Positions 56,187 through 63,812 of a stretch of DNA of 64,000 bases are shown here, piece after piece. The notes beneath the pieces were generated by a model that was given only the letters and a program-made list of their open reading frames with translations, was not told the origin of the DNA and ran no database searches. Source of the DNA: Desulfuribacillus stibiiarsenatis (GTDB taxonomy: Bacteria; Bacillota; Bacilli; Desulfuribacillales; Desulfuribacillaceae); the NCBI RefSeq assembly GCF_001742305.1, contig NZ_MJAT01000033.1, positions 174,522-238,521 of the forward strand. Direction: 5' to 3'. The translations under genes were made by a program, and so were the position numbers. Within the stretch, counting starts at the first letter, position 1. Every line of letters begins with the position of its first letter.

Positions 56187-56411
56187 TTACGCCTTTACGA
56201 TAATTTCGCTCGCTTCTTTCTTTCTTAGTGATAATTGATAGCCCCTAACCGTTATTTCGATTGGATCGCCAAGGGGGGCTATTTTCGTAACATGTATTTC
56301 TATCCCTGGCACAAGACCAAGTGTCATAAATCGGGAGCGCAAGCGCTCATCTAGAAGTATGCGCTCAATTTTAACACGTTCACCTGGTTGAACTTCATTT
56401 AGTTTTCTCAC
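56187..56411 (-). CDS. feoA: FeoA-like SH3-domain protein (second)
   Basis: A 74-residue FeoA with the SH3-like pattern LNEVQPGERVKIERILLDERLRSRFMTLGLVPGIEIHVTKIAPLGDPIEITVRGYQLSLRK. FeoA is a cytosolic helper of FeoB. It begins at GTG overlapping the stop of the preceding feoA (GTGA), and lies 18 bp before feoB. It is closer to the consensus FeoA than its tandem partner. Confidence 0.92.
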   Translation of the reverse strand: MRKLNEVQPGERVKIERILLDERLRSRFMTLGLVPGIEIHVTKIAPLGDPIEITVRGYQLSLRKKEASEIIVKA

Positions 56412-56650
56412 CCTGCAAGTCCTCCTTCGTCAGGGCTCACGAGAATAAAGCTCGCTAAGTGTTTATCAACAGCCAAACGGGTATTCCCATACAATAGTAC
56501 ATAGGAACCGTCCATATCACTTACTATTACTTGAATTTTTGTGTCTGTCACTAGGCCACGCTCTAATAGAGCTTTTTTTATCGATTGACTTGCCCTTATT
56601 TCCTTTAGTGTTACGTTGTTCGCTATCCTAAGCATGGATAATGGCATCAT
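56408..56650 (-). CDS. FeoA-like SH3-domain protein (first)
   Basis: An 80-residue diverged FeoA domain protein (MLRIANNVTLKEIRASQSIKKALLERGLVTDTKIQVIVSDMDGSYVLLYGNTRLAVDKHLASFILV). It keeps the FeoA pattern in which L-x-x-x-G-L-V precedes a strand and a G-N-T-R-L-A segment. The ATG at 56650 is preceded by GGGGAGTG, which lies inside the last codons of the diguanylate-cyclase-like gene, so the two overlap by 23 bp and are cotranslated. Confidence 0.85.
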   Translation of the reverse strand: MMPLSMLRIANNVTLKEIRASQSIKKALLERGLVTDTKIQVIVSDMDGSYVLLYGNTRLAVDKHLASFILVSPDEGGLAG

Positions 56651-57758
56651 CAAAATTCACTCCCCATTGATTATTTGCAATGCTGTCGTATACTACCTTG
56701 TTCTTTCCTGTTCTTTTTGCTTGATAGAGTAACGAATCAACCTCGTTCACAAATGCACTATCTTCTAATTCTTTATACTGGTGATTTGAACTAATTCCAC
56801 AACTGATAGTAATTTTGACCGTGATATCTTGGATATGAAATTCTTTGCTTTCTATTTCCTTGCGAATCCGTTCGCAGATTGCGACTCCTTCTTTTAAAGT
56901 AAGCGCTGGAAATATTATTCCGAATTCCTCCCCGCCATAGCGAGCTGCGATATCAGTCTTTCGAATCAGTTCCTTAATTGTTCGTGCAACTTCTGTCAGA
57001 ATTAAGTCCCCAGCAATATGACCATATGTATCATTCACCTTCTTGAAATTATCAATATCTAATATCGCTAAGCAAAAGTCTGAAAGATTGGAAGATATAG
57101 AACGATATTTATGAAGTTCTCCAAAAAAAGTATAATGATTGAATAAATCCGTCATTTGGTCCTTTTGCGAAATTTCTTTCAGGTAATTATTTTTCATTTC
57201 TAACTCTTGTTGTACAAAAGCTACTTGTTTCACAAGTTTATCTATCTCTTTTATCACAGTAGCAATGGTTAAAGCGAACAAAAATAAAATCGTTATATTA
57301 ATCCCAACTTGAATTGCAAATATGCTATTTTTGTCCTCGATAGTAATTCCAATGAAATATAGGAAAATAGTTAATATTACTATGCCGCTGAAATGTATAT
57401 GCGGAAAACGTAATATGCCGATTACCACAAATGCTATAAAAATCGGAAACATGTTGACATGTGTATTATTCGTTAGTAGATAAACAATCGTTATAATAAT
57501 TCCGTCTAATAGATAAAAGTAAAGTTTTGGTTTATAGGATTCTAACGGTTTAATTTGCGTTTGATATACGTACAGAAAGCCCTCTGACAAACAAATGATT
57601 AAAGCTGCGCTAATCACGTAGGCTAAAGCATCATAGTTCGCTTTATCCTCAAGGGCAATGTACTTTATAAAGAATAATCCTATTATATATACCATTAACT
57701 TGATACCAAAGAATAACTCCTCTAGCACCATAGTGCGGCCTTGATGAATATCCTTCAT
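56628..57758 (-). CDS. Membrane GGDEF protein (putative diguanylate cyclase)
   Basis: A 376-residue protein. The N-terminal half (about 10-180) has five or six hydrophobic helices forming a membrane sensor of unknown type. A short coiled coil (VQQELEMKNNYLKEI) leads to a GGDEF domain with DQMTDLFNH, LDIDNFKKVNDTYGHIAGD and RYGGEEFGII (about residue 274). GGEEF is an active signature, so synthesis of cyclic di-GMP is expected. The ATG at 57758 has GGAGGTAATT upstream; the frame extends into the promoter. It is the first gene behind a Fur-box-like site and overlaps feoA. Confidence 0.9.
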   Translation of the reverse strand: MKDIHQGRTMVLEELFFGIKLMVYIIGLFFIKYIALEDKANYDALAYVISAALIICLSEGFLYVYQTQIKPLESYKPKLYFYLLDGIIITIVYLLTNNTHVNMFPIFIAFVVIGILRFPHIHFSGIVILTIFLYFIGITIEDKNSIFAIQVGINITILFLFALTIATVIKEIDKLVKQVAFVQQELEMKNNYLKEISQKDQMTDLFNHYTFFGELHKYRSISSNLSDFCLAILDIDNFKKVNDTYGHIAGDLILTEVARTIKELIRKTDIAARYGGEEFGIIFPALTLKEGVAICERIRKEIESKEFHIQDITVKITISCGISSNHQYKELEDSAFVNEVDSLLYQAKRTGKNKVVYDSIANNQWGVNFDDAIIHA

Positions 57759-57781
57759 AATTACCTCCAAACGCAATCTAA

Positions 57782-57796
57782 TGATATTGATTTTCA
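57782..57796. promoter_or_regulatory. Fur-box-like site in the leader of the GGDEF-feo operon
   Basis: TGAAAATCAATATCA on the minus strand matches the 7-1-7 Fur consensus TGATAATNATTATCA at 13 of 15 positions (12 of the 14 defined bases). It lies between the candidate -10 and the start codon of the GGDEF gene. Confidence 0.7.
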
Positions 57797-57813
57797 CTTG
57801 CAGAGATAATTTA

Positions 57814-57841
57814 ATTATAAACAATATTTTCTTTTTGTAAA
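57814..57841 (-). promoter_or_regulatory. Candidate sigma-A promoter of the GGDEF-feo operon
   Basis: TTTACA (-35), 16-bp spacer and a perfect TATAAT (-10) on the minus strand, 56 bp before the start codon. Confidence 0.65.
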
Positions 57842-57847
57842 GAAGAA

Positions 57848-57880
57848 AAAACAAAAAACGCTGCCCCAGGCAACGTTTTT
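57848..57880 (-). terminator. Terminator of the P-type ATPase cluster
   Basis: Stem AAAAACGTTGCC / GGCAGCGTTTTTT with a short loop and TTTTTTGTTTTTTC following on the minus strand, 30 bp past the last small gene and just before the GGDEF promoter. Confidence 0.85.
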
Positions 57881-57909
57881 CGATACATTATATTCTTTTC
57901 TATTACTTT

Positions 57910-58188
57910 TTACTGGGCGATTTTCTTTTCTGCAATCATATCTTCTAGGCGTTCTTTCTGCGCAACTAATTCTTCCATTGAAGCTTCATGCGTTGATGCA
58001 GGCACACACATAGCTTGTCCATACCCCGGTTGAATTAATGAATGAAGTTGGCCACGGTTTTGTTCATATAGACGGTAACCCACTGCTCCTGTTACAGTCC
58101 CAATCAAAAATCCATACCAAAAGTCACTTCTAAGTCCCATGATTCCCATACCTTGACCCATACCTGTATTATTCATACCTCTTATCAT
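57910..58188 (-). CDS. Small membrane protein, paralogue of the gene at 58290
   Basis: A 92-residue protein with a Gly/Met-rich N-terminus (MNNTGMGQGMGIMG), one short membrane segment (SDFWYGFLIGTVTGAVGYRLYEQN) and a C-terminal helix (EELVAQKERLEDMIAEKK). It shares DFWxGFxxGxVTGxVGYRLYEQNxGQL and the VAQKERLED end with the next gene upstream, so the pair arose by tandem duplication. AGGGAGG precedes the ATG. It is the last gene of the metal cluster. Function unknown; the Gly-rich helix suggests a small membrane-associated partner. Confidence 0.75.
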   Translation of the reverse strand: MIRGMNNTGMGQGMGIMGLRSDFWYGFLIGTVTGAVGYRLYEQNRGQLHSLIQPGYGQAMCVPASTHEASMEELVAQKERLEDMIAEKKIAQ

Positions 58189-58289
58189 AATATATAGTAC
58201 CTCCCTGAGATCTATTGTTCATAAAAACATGTCTCATTTTTCAGTATAACCTTGCAACATAAAATAAATCTTATAATAGCTATTTAAAA

Positions 58290-58517
58290 TTACCCAAGAT
58301 TTTTCTCTGCAATTAGATCTTCTAAACGCTCTTTCTGTGCTACTAAATCTTCTACTGAAGAAGCGCTATTTACAGTGGATTCGCATCCTTCAGCTTGTCC
58401 AAAAGCTGGGCGAATTAATTGTTGTAATTGCCCACCGTTTTGTTCATATAAACGATACCCTACTACTCCTGTTACAGCACCTACTGCAAAACCAAACCAA
58501 AAATCTCTATTCATCAT
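58290..58517 (-). CDS. Small membrane protein, tandem paralogue
   Basis: A 75-residue protein with the same layout: a membrane segment DFWFGFAVGAVTGVVGYRLYEQ, a QLQQLIRPAFGQ stretch and a C-terminal charged helix SVEDLVAQKERLEDLIAEKN. It lacks the Met/Gly-rich start of its partner. AAGGAGATG lies upstream. The two copies and their place behind the ATPase suggest a role tied to it, but nothing identifies that role. Confidence 0.75.
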   Translation of the reverse strand: MMNRDFWFGFAVGAVTGVVGYRLYEQNGGQLQQLIRPAFGQAEGCESTVNSASSVEDLVAQKERLEDLIAEKNLG

Positions 58518-58590
58518 CGAAATCTCATCTCCTTATATGTTTTTCTTTTACTTTTGTTATACCTTATTTGCCACTTTTAAGCAATTTACC

Positions 58591-59184
58591 TTATGTGATC
58601 GCAGGAAGTTTTGCGTCTTCCTTTGACATATCGAACAAAATCTCTAGAAGATTGACTCCCCAGGATATTGCAGAAGCCTGTAAAATATTACTTGGCCCTA
58701 AAGACAGCATACTTACAATCCCCGCGATAACATCTGGATGCTTGAGCTTATTCGTTCCTCCATGAGTTAAAACTGTATACGCTGTAGAAATCATTGCCGT
58801 GTAATCGAGAACATCCGGTCGAGGACTCGAAGTTTTTCTAGCATACGCAATAAACAGAATTGCTCCCGTGAGTAAAGATGAAAACAGGTTCCTACGAACC
58901 TTCGGCTTTACGTTAACCATGATATCGTCGATTGGACTAAACGCGATTTGATTAAAAAACACCGTTACATGTTTAAGAATTGTATTCCTATCAATGACTT
59001 GCTTCTCATATTCAAATAATATCGAATGAATCCTTGGTTCAATTCTTACGTAATTTACACCATGTACAGCTGTAAAAAGCTGCATAATGTACTTCAAATC
59101 TTTCCTTCCAGAGAGGGCTGGAACAATCAGACGAAGTCTTCCTGGAATGTCATGAGCAATATAGAATTTGTTATTCATGATCAT
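58591..59184 (-). CDS. HMA2-like domain membrane protein
   Basis: A 197-residue protein. The N-terminal 75 residues form a heavy-metal-associated-like ferredoxin fold with AHDIPGRLRLIVPAL in place of the usual GMTCxxC loop; no CxxC is present. Hydrophobic segments (about 105-125 and 140-190) give a membrane-bound C-terminus. Its ATG overlaps the ATPase stop codon (ATGA), so the two are translationally coupled. It may deliver or sense the ATPase substrate or act as its accessory; inference only. Confidence 0.75.
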   Translation of the reverse strand: MIMNNKFYIAHDIPGRLRLIVPALSGRKDLKYIMQLFTAVHGVNYVRIEPRIHSILFEYEKQVIDRNTILKHVTVFFNQIAFSPIDDIMVNVKPKVRRNLFSSLLTGAILFIAYARKTSSPRPDVLDYTAMISTAYTVLTHGGTNKLKHPDVIAGIVSMLSLGPSNILQASAISWGVNLLEILFDMSKEDAKLPAIT

Positions 59185-61319
59185 GTCTCCGTTACTAGAA
59201 TTTTTGAACTGTTCAGTACAACTCCAATGGTAGCTGCATTATGTATCACTGCTGCCACTACTGGTGTAATTGTACCCGCAGCCCCAAGCAGCATAGCAAA
59301 GCTATTAATCACAATCGTCGCTAAGAAGTTTTGATGAATTACGTTCATCGTCTTCTGAGCTAAACGTATGACTGTTGGTAAAGTTAATGGGTCATCGCCA
59401 GTAATAATCACATCACATGCCTCTACGGCAATGTCAGTACGCTTTCCTCCCAATGTTACCCCGATGTCAGCATATGCTAATGCAGGGGCATCATTAATGC
59501 CATCTCCCACCATCATAACAGTATTCCCTTTATGATGATACTTCTTTACGATATTTGCTTTGTCTTCTGGTAGTGCTTCAGCAAAATAATTATCTAGGAA
59601 CAAATTCGAGGAAATCTTCTGTGCGTTATGTTTCTTATCCCCAGTCAATAATACAATTTCGTCTATCCCTTGTCTACGTAACTGGTTAATTGTCCGTTTC
59701 ATTCCAAAACGCACTGGGTCATAGATACTGATAACGCCCATGAGTTTCTTATCGCACCCTACAAACACGAGGTTGTCTTCTTTTTGACGAACGTCAGCAC
59801 CTTGTTCAGAATGTAGAACGCTCATGTCAATACCAGACTCTGTCATAAAAGAGTCACTTCCGATAAGAATCTCGCGGCCTTGAATTTCAGAGCGAATCCC
59901 ACGCCCAACGATGGTTTCCACCTCGCCATGATTTGGGATTTCTTCATTCCAAATTTTCGCCTGATTAACAATAGCACTGGCAATTGGATGAGAAGAGTGC
60001 TCTTCTGCTGAAGCCGCAAATCGAATAACTTCGCGATCTGTGTATCCATTGAAAGCATATACTTGCTTAATAGTCGGTTCTCCCTCAGTGATTGTTCCCG
60101 TCTTATCAAAGATAACAGTATCAATGTTGGACAAACGCTCAATGTATTGTCCACCTTTTACTAAGATCCCTTGTTTCGCCGCTTTTCCTATTGAGGCAGA
60201 TATCGCCGTAGCTGTCGATAACTTCAACCCGCACGCATAATCAATAAACAGCATGTTCATGACTCGGTTCCAGTCTCTCGTAATGAAGTAGACAATCCCA
60301 GCCATCGCAAAGGATACAGGTACAAGAGATTGAGACATCTTGTCTGCAAACGATTGAATTGGCGCCTGCTTACTTTGGGCTTCTTCGATTAACTTAATTA
60401 TGCGAGTAATTGCTGTTCCATCACCCACATGCTTTACTTTAATACGAATTTGCCCTGCCTTGAGAATACTGCCCGCATAGACATAGCTTCCTTCTGCAAC
60501 CTCTTTCGGGATAAATTCTCCTGTCATCGACGATTCATCGACAGAGCCCATACCACCGACAATAGTTCCATCGACAGAAATTTTCTCGCCTATGAAAACG
60601 GCGATTGTATCCCCAGGCTGAACTGTTTCAATTGGTACTTTAAGCTCCTTACCATATTCGTCTACACGCCATACAAAAGGAACGTCAACCTTCAACATAT
60701 TCGTGATATGGTTTCTTGTCCGATTGGCTGTATACTCTGTTAGTAATTCTCCTACGCTGGAAAGTATCACAATCGTTAATGCCGAACTTGGTCTTCCTTT
60801 TATAGCCGCTGCTAATACTGCTGACGCCGTTAATGTATCGGCAGTTATACGCTTATCCACGAACAACGATTTGAAACCATTTTTAATGATATCTCCAGCT
60901 GCGTATAGCATTGCTAAAGTAGCCGGATGAGCTAATCTAGATAAACCCGGTTGCATTGACGTCGGAAAAAAATATCTTTCGATTACAAAAGCACCCACAG
61001 CAATCCCTATGCGTGATATTTCTTTCTTGATAGCTGCACTTGTCTCTGCGCTTTGATTCGTAGATTCGCTTACTAATTTCCGCTTTTGATCCTTCCAGAA
61101 CAATTTAACAACATGCTGCACGTCGATAAACAACTGCTTGATAGCAACTTTTGAATCAAAATATACAAGCAGAGAATTCGTTTCTTGTGTAAAACGAATC
61201 GATCGTATGTATGGTATCTTTTCAACAAAACGCTCTAACTCTATTGATGATGCAACTGGGAAAAGCACTTTAAATCGCACTCTGCCTGGCAACACATGAT
61301 GAACTGCTAGTTGAGCCAC
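59181..61319 (-). CDS. P1B-like metal-transporting P-type ATPase with non-canonical metal motif
   Basis: A 712-residue P-type ATPase. Residues 1-75 are an HMA2-like domain (VHHVLPGRVRFKVL), lacking CxxC. Then come membrane helices, the actuator loop (SMTGEFIPKE), the phosphorylation motif DKTGTITEGEP (Asp near 402), an SSHP motif that aligns with the P1B HP signature, and GDGINDAPALAYADIGV. The membrane motif before the P domain is DYACGLKLSTATA, where CPC, SPC or TPC would be expected. I therefore cannot name the metal from known rules. GTG start with GGAGGC upstream, overlapping the preceding gene by 13 bp. The leader's Fur box suggests iron or another Fur-linked metal. Confidence 0.9.
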   Translation of the reverse strand: MAQLAVHHVLPGRVRFKVLFPVASSIELERFVEKIPYIRSIRFTQETNSLLVYFDSKVAIKQLFIDVQHVVKLFWKDQKRKLVSESTNQSAETSAAIKKEISRIGIAVGAFVIERYFFPTSMQPGLSRLAHPATLAMLYAAGDIIKNGFKSLFVDKRITADTLTASAVLAAAIKGRPSSALTIVILSSVGELLTEYTANRTRNHITNMLKVDVPFVWRVDEYGKELKVPIETVQPGDTIAVFIGEKISVDGTIVGGMGSVDESSMTGEFIPKEVAEGSYVYAGSILKAGQIRIKVKHVGDGTAITRIIKLIEEAQSKQAPIQSFADKMSQSLVPVSFAMAGIVYFITRDWNRVMNMLFIDYACGLKLSTATAISASIGKAAKQGILVKGGQYIERLSNIDTVIFDKTGTITEGEPTIKQVYAFNGYTDREVIRFAASAEEHSSHPIASAIVNQAKIWNEEIPNHGEVETIVGRGIRSEIQGREILIGSDSFMTESGIDMSVLHSEQGADVRQKEDNLVFVGCDKKLMGVISIYDPVRFGMKRTINQLRRQGIDEIVLLTGDKKHNAQKISSNLFLDNYFAEALPEDKANIVKKYHHKGNTVMMVGDGINDAPALAYADIGVTLGGKRTDIAVEACDVIITGDDPLTLPTVIRLAQKTMNVIHQNFLATIVINSFAMLLGAAGTITPVVAAVIHNAATIGVVLNSSKILVTET

Positions 61320-61852
61320 TTACTCCGTGCCTCCTCTCCTTTAATCATTCTATAAGCCCATAACAGGTTTCTGTAACCTGCACCCGGGTTGTTGCCCCTT
61401 ATGCTAACAACGCTTGAAACGATTAGGGTAATCACTATAATAGACGCGATATCAGAAATGCCTAATGTTTTACTCTTAATAAAATGATCGACATGATTAA
61501 TTGTCTTACGCATAACCTTCATTACATCTGCTTCTTTGGCCTTGAACCCTTTCACTGATCCTACGACTGCACTATCCATTAAGCTGTTAAATTGTTCTTG
61601 TGTAATGTGCGGTTGATGGAATTCTAATAGCAGACTACCCGTAATATGTGATGCTGTTACTTTCATTACAAGCGGATGTTTTCCAAAAGTTTCGACTAAC
61701 TTGTCCGCCACTTGCTTATTCTTCCAAGTAGGGCTTTGAAGTCTTAATCTCCCAGGGGAGGCATGAACGACATTCACCTTAATATTTGAGAAGTTCGATA
61801 AAGCATTAGTTCCTACAGCTGTTAATAAGGTACCACATAGCATTTGAAACAT
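61307..61852 (-). CDS. HMA2-like domain membrane protein
   Basis: A 181-residue protein with the motif VVHASPGRLRLQSPTWKNK at about residues 27-45, an HMA2-like fold (about 20-95) and a hydrophobic helix (ASIIVITLIVSSVVSI) near 135-152. Like its neighbours it has no CxxC metal site. GAGGTGAGTAA precedes the ATG. Its end overlaps the ATPase start. Similar proteins next to P-type ATPases are seen in other anaerobes; function unknown. Confidence 0.75.
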   Translation of the reverse strand: MFQMLCGTLLTAVGTNALSNFSNIKVNVVHASPGRLRLQSPTWKNKQVADKLVETFGKHPLVMKVTASHITGSLLLEFHQPHITQEQFNSLMDSAVVGSVKGFKAKEADVMKVMRKTINHVDHFIKSKTLGISDIASIIVITLIVSSVVSIRGNNPGAGYRNLLWAYRMIKGEEARSKWLN

Positions 61853-61873
61853 TTACTCACCTCGTTTCTATAT

Positions 61874-62173
61874 TTAAGAATTAATAATTTGTTCAGCACG
61901 TGTTAACCATTTCTCTATGATTTGTATCTCTTGAAGTAGGGATTTATCGAAGAGGATTAATAAACTTCCGGTTTCAGGCGTATATTGAGCGGATTCGATT
62001 TTCGGTTCCTTTTCTAATTCTTGAAGGAATTGATAAATTCTATCTTCTTTATCTTGCCAACCTGTGCATTTTAAGCGTAACCTTCCAGGGATTAAGTGTG
62101 CTATGTCTATGTTATTTCGAGAAAGGATTTTGCGTATACGATTTGCAAGTATTACGTTATTGATTAAAAACAT
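61874..62173 (-). CDS. HMA2-like single-domain protein
   Basis: A 99-residue soluble protein consisting of one HMA2-like domain (DIAHLIPGRLRLKCTGWQDKED, then IESAQYTPETGSLLILFD). It is the first gene of the metal cluster, 21 bp before the next HMA2-like gene, with AAGGGGGAAG before the ATG. The strand TGSLLILF recurs as TGSLLLEF in its neighbour and TNSLLVYF in the ATPase, showing the domains share an origin. A cytosolic partner of the ATPase is a reasonable guess. Confidence 0.78.
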   Translation of the reverse strand: MFLINNVILANRIRKILSRNNIDIAHLIPGRLRLKCTGWQDKEDRIYQFLQELEKEPKIESAQYTPETGSLLILFDKSLLQEIQIIEKWLTRAEQIINS

Positions 62174-62302
62174 TCACTTCCCCCTTATCTGTTTATGTCA
62201 TATCTTAGCATAACAAATATTATATTCCAAACGATTTGCATACAGTCGATAGGTACTCGCTACTATTGCGACATGTTCAACATAAGAATAATCGTACTCA
62301 TC

Positions 62303-62321
62303 AATAATGATAATCAGTATT
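62303..62321. promoter_or_regulatory. Fur box upstream of the P-type ATPase cluster
   Basis: AATAATGATAATCAGTATT matches the 19-bp Fur box GATAATGATAATCATTATC at 16 of 19 positions. It lies about 130 bp before the first gene and just downstream (minus strand) of a perfect TATAAT at 62334-62339, similar to the arrangement in the GGDEF-feo leader. The rest of the gap to 62173 holds no gene. Confidence 0.75.
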
Positions 62322-62405
62322 TCTTATAAATTGATTATAGCATCTACGTAATGTTTTGCACAGCTTTTCTGGAAATAAAAGAGCCGTATTATTGGACTTA
62401 TAGAA

Positions 62406-62443
62406 AAAAGCCGAGTAGAGGTAGAAAATACTATCTCTTACTC
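62406..62443 (-). terminator. Terminator after rhodanese lipoprotein gene
   Basis: Stem GAGTAAGAGATAG / CTACCTCTACTC (two mismatches) followed by GGCTTTTTTC on the minus strand, about 20 bp past the gene. Confidence 0.7.
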
Positions 62444-62464
62444 AACTTTTCCATTTCATTTCTC

Positions 62465-62833
62465 TTATTTTTCTACTTCATAAGGCCAAGCAAGCATGCC
62501 GCCTTCAACATTTGTTACCTGTTTAAAACCGTTTTTTACTAATATTTCACTAGCTGTCACACTTCGTTTTCCTGATCTACAAATGACTAAATACTTCGTG
62601 TCCTTATTTAGTTCATCTAAGCGACTCTCCAATTCCTCAACTGGAATATTAACCGTTCCAGGAACATGACCTTCTGCATATTCTTCAACAGTTCTTACGT
62701 CAAGCATAACGTGTTCACCATCTGCACTTAATGTATTCGCTTGATGTACGTCGATGTTTTTATAACCAGCACCACACGCTACAAGTGAAAGCGTGACCAA
62801 AGCAACTATAAATAATAGGGAATATCTGTTCAC
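62465..62833 (-). CDS. Rhodanese-domain lipoprotein
   Basis: A 122-residue exported protein. The N-terminus is a lipoprotein signal with lipobox LVAC (Cys about 20), so it sits on the outer membrane face. The rest is a single rhodanese domain (VMLDVRTVEEYAEGHVPGTVNIP) with active-site loop CRSGKRS. It should move sulphane sulphur or bind an oxyanion outside the cell; the substrate is unknown. It starts at GTG with GAGGTGGG upstream and follows the second copy of the structured leader repeat. Confidence 0.88.
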   Translation of the reverse strand: MNRYSLLFIVALVTLSLVACGAGYKNIDVHQANTLSADGEHVMLDVRTVEEYAEGHVPGTVNIPVEELESRLDELNKDTKYLVICRSGKRSVTASEILVKNGFKQVTNVEGGMLAWPYEVEK

Positions 62834-62860
62834 CTTAACCCACCTCTATATCTATATAAT

Positions 62861-62986
62861 TTATCTCAGCGGCGTTTACTAATACTCCCACTTCTTTAAG
62901 CGGGAGATAAGTGCCGCCAAGCTTCGAAATAAGTGCAACTAGAGTTCAGGTGGAGTAAAACTCCATCTGAACTAAGTTTTCTTTAT
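62861..62986 (-). repeat. Structured leader repeat, copy 2
   Basis: A 126-bp copy of the element at 35661-35839, nearly identical outside the about 53-bp insertion present in copy 1. The same two stems form: AGTTCAGATGGAG / CTCCACCTGAACT and the long GGCGGC / GCCGC hairpin with CTCCCGCTT / AAGTGGGAG at its tip. It ends 28 bp before the rhodanese lipoprotein start, again within the probable mRNA leader. Confidence 0.7.
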
Positions 62987-63059
62987 CTCTTATTAGAACC
63001 TTATCTTATATTAAACATAATGCGACCTTTAACAGACTTGATGAGGTTCAACTATTCTA

Positions 63060-63374
63060 TTATACCTGATTCCATGCTTCCAGACCACCTTTTACGCTAT
63101 AAAACTCCGAGAAGCCTTGCTGTATAAATATATCGCAAGCTTTGGAACTGCGGTTTCCACTACGACAAATGACGATATATTTTTTGTTCTTATCTAATTC
63201 AAGAATTCTGCTTTTCAATTCATCAATTGGTATCAAAATTGCACCTTCAATATGATCATCCTGATATTCCACAGGTGTTCTCACGTCAATTAATGTGTAT
63301 CCTTGATTCTTCCAAAGGTCTTTCGCCCTTATTGCTTCTATAGATGTATGTACCTCAATGTTCTGATCTTCCAA
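63060..63374 (-). CDS. Cytoplasmic rhodanese-domain protein
   Basis: A 104-residue single-domain rhodanese with YTLIDVRTPVEYQDDHIEGAILIPIDEL, active-site loop CRSGNRSSKA and the closing GGLEAWNQ. It has no signal peptide and so is cytoplasmic, unlike its neighbour; the two are about 45% alike by eye and probably paralogous. Start TTG with AAGGAGGG upstream. Possible roles are sulphur transfer to cofactors or detoxification of sulphur compounds. The 237-bp space from here to the 5S gene holds only the rRNA terminator. Confidence 0.9.
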   Translation of the reverse strand: MEDQNIEVHTSIEAIRAKDLWKNQGYTLIDVRTPVEYQDDHIEGAILIPIDELKSRILELDKNKKYIVICRSGNRSSKACDIFIQQGFSEFYSVKGGLEAWNQV

Positions 63375-63563
63375 TTAAAACCCTCCTTATCCTCTTCAAT
63401 CTCTTCTATTATTACCGAATCCAGAAAGTCCTATAAACTATAATTTATATATAGAGAAATCTAGTATTCGTTGCACCTATACTATCTACAATAAACCTAT
63501 TTACTTTTGGCGGCGCAAAACAGCACATAAGTTGAAATCAGGAATTTGCAATAAATTAGATAC

Positions 63564-63603
63564 TGCAAAAAGACCTTTGAAAGATAACTCTCTCAAAGGT
63601 CTT
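63564..63603 (-). terminator. rRNA operon terminator
   Basis: Perfect 11-bp stem AAGACCTTTGA / TCAAAGGTCTT followed by TTTGC on the minus strand, just past the 5S gene. Confidence 0.88.
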
Positions 63604-63611
63604 CATTCATT

Positions 63612-63728
63612 GCCTGGCAACGTCCTACTCTCCCAAGGACCGACGTCCTAAGTACCATTGGCGCTGGAGGGCTTAACGATCGTGTTCGGTATGGGAACGG
63701 GTGTGTCCCCTCCGCTATCGCCACCAGA
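63612..63728 (-). rRNA. rrf: 5S ribosomal RNA
   Basis: On the minus strand the sequence begins TCTGGTGGCGATAGCGGAGG and ends near GTTGCCAGGC. It carries the hallmark CACACCCGTTCCCATACCGAAC segment and GAGAGTAGGACG. The 117-nt length and terminal pairing (TCTGGTGGC with GTTGCCAGG) fit Bacillota 5S rRNA. About 80 bp separate it from the 23S gene, with no tRNA between. Confidence 0.97.
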
Positions 63729-63812
63729 CATTCAACTACACGTTAAAACCTACTATCGACATCGAAACTTTGCTTTGTTCTTTTTGTGTGTGCGTTTTTG
63801 GGTTAACCCTTT

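Noticed and set aside
63731..63812. tRNA gene between 5S and 23S
   Set aside because: The spacer has no cloverleaf pattern or T-loop consensus.
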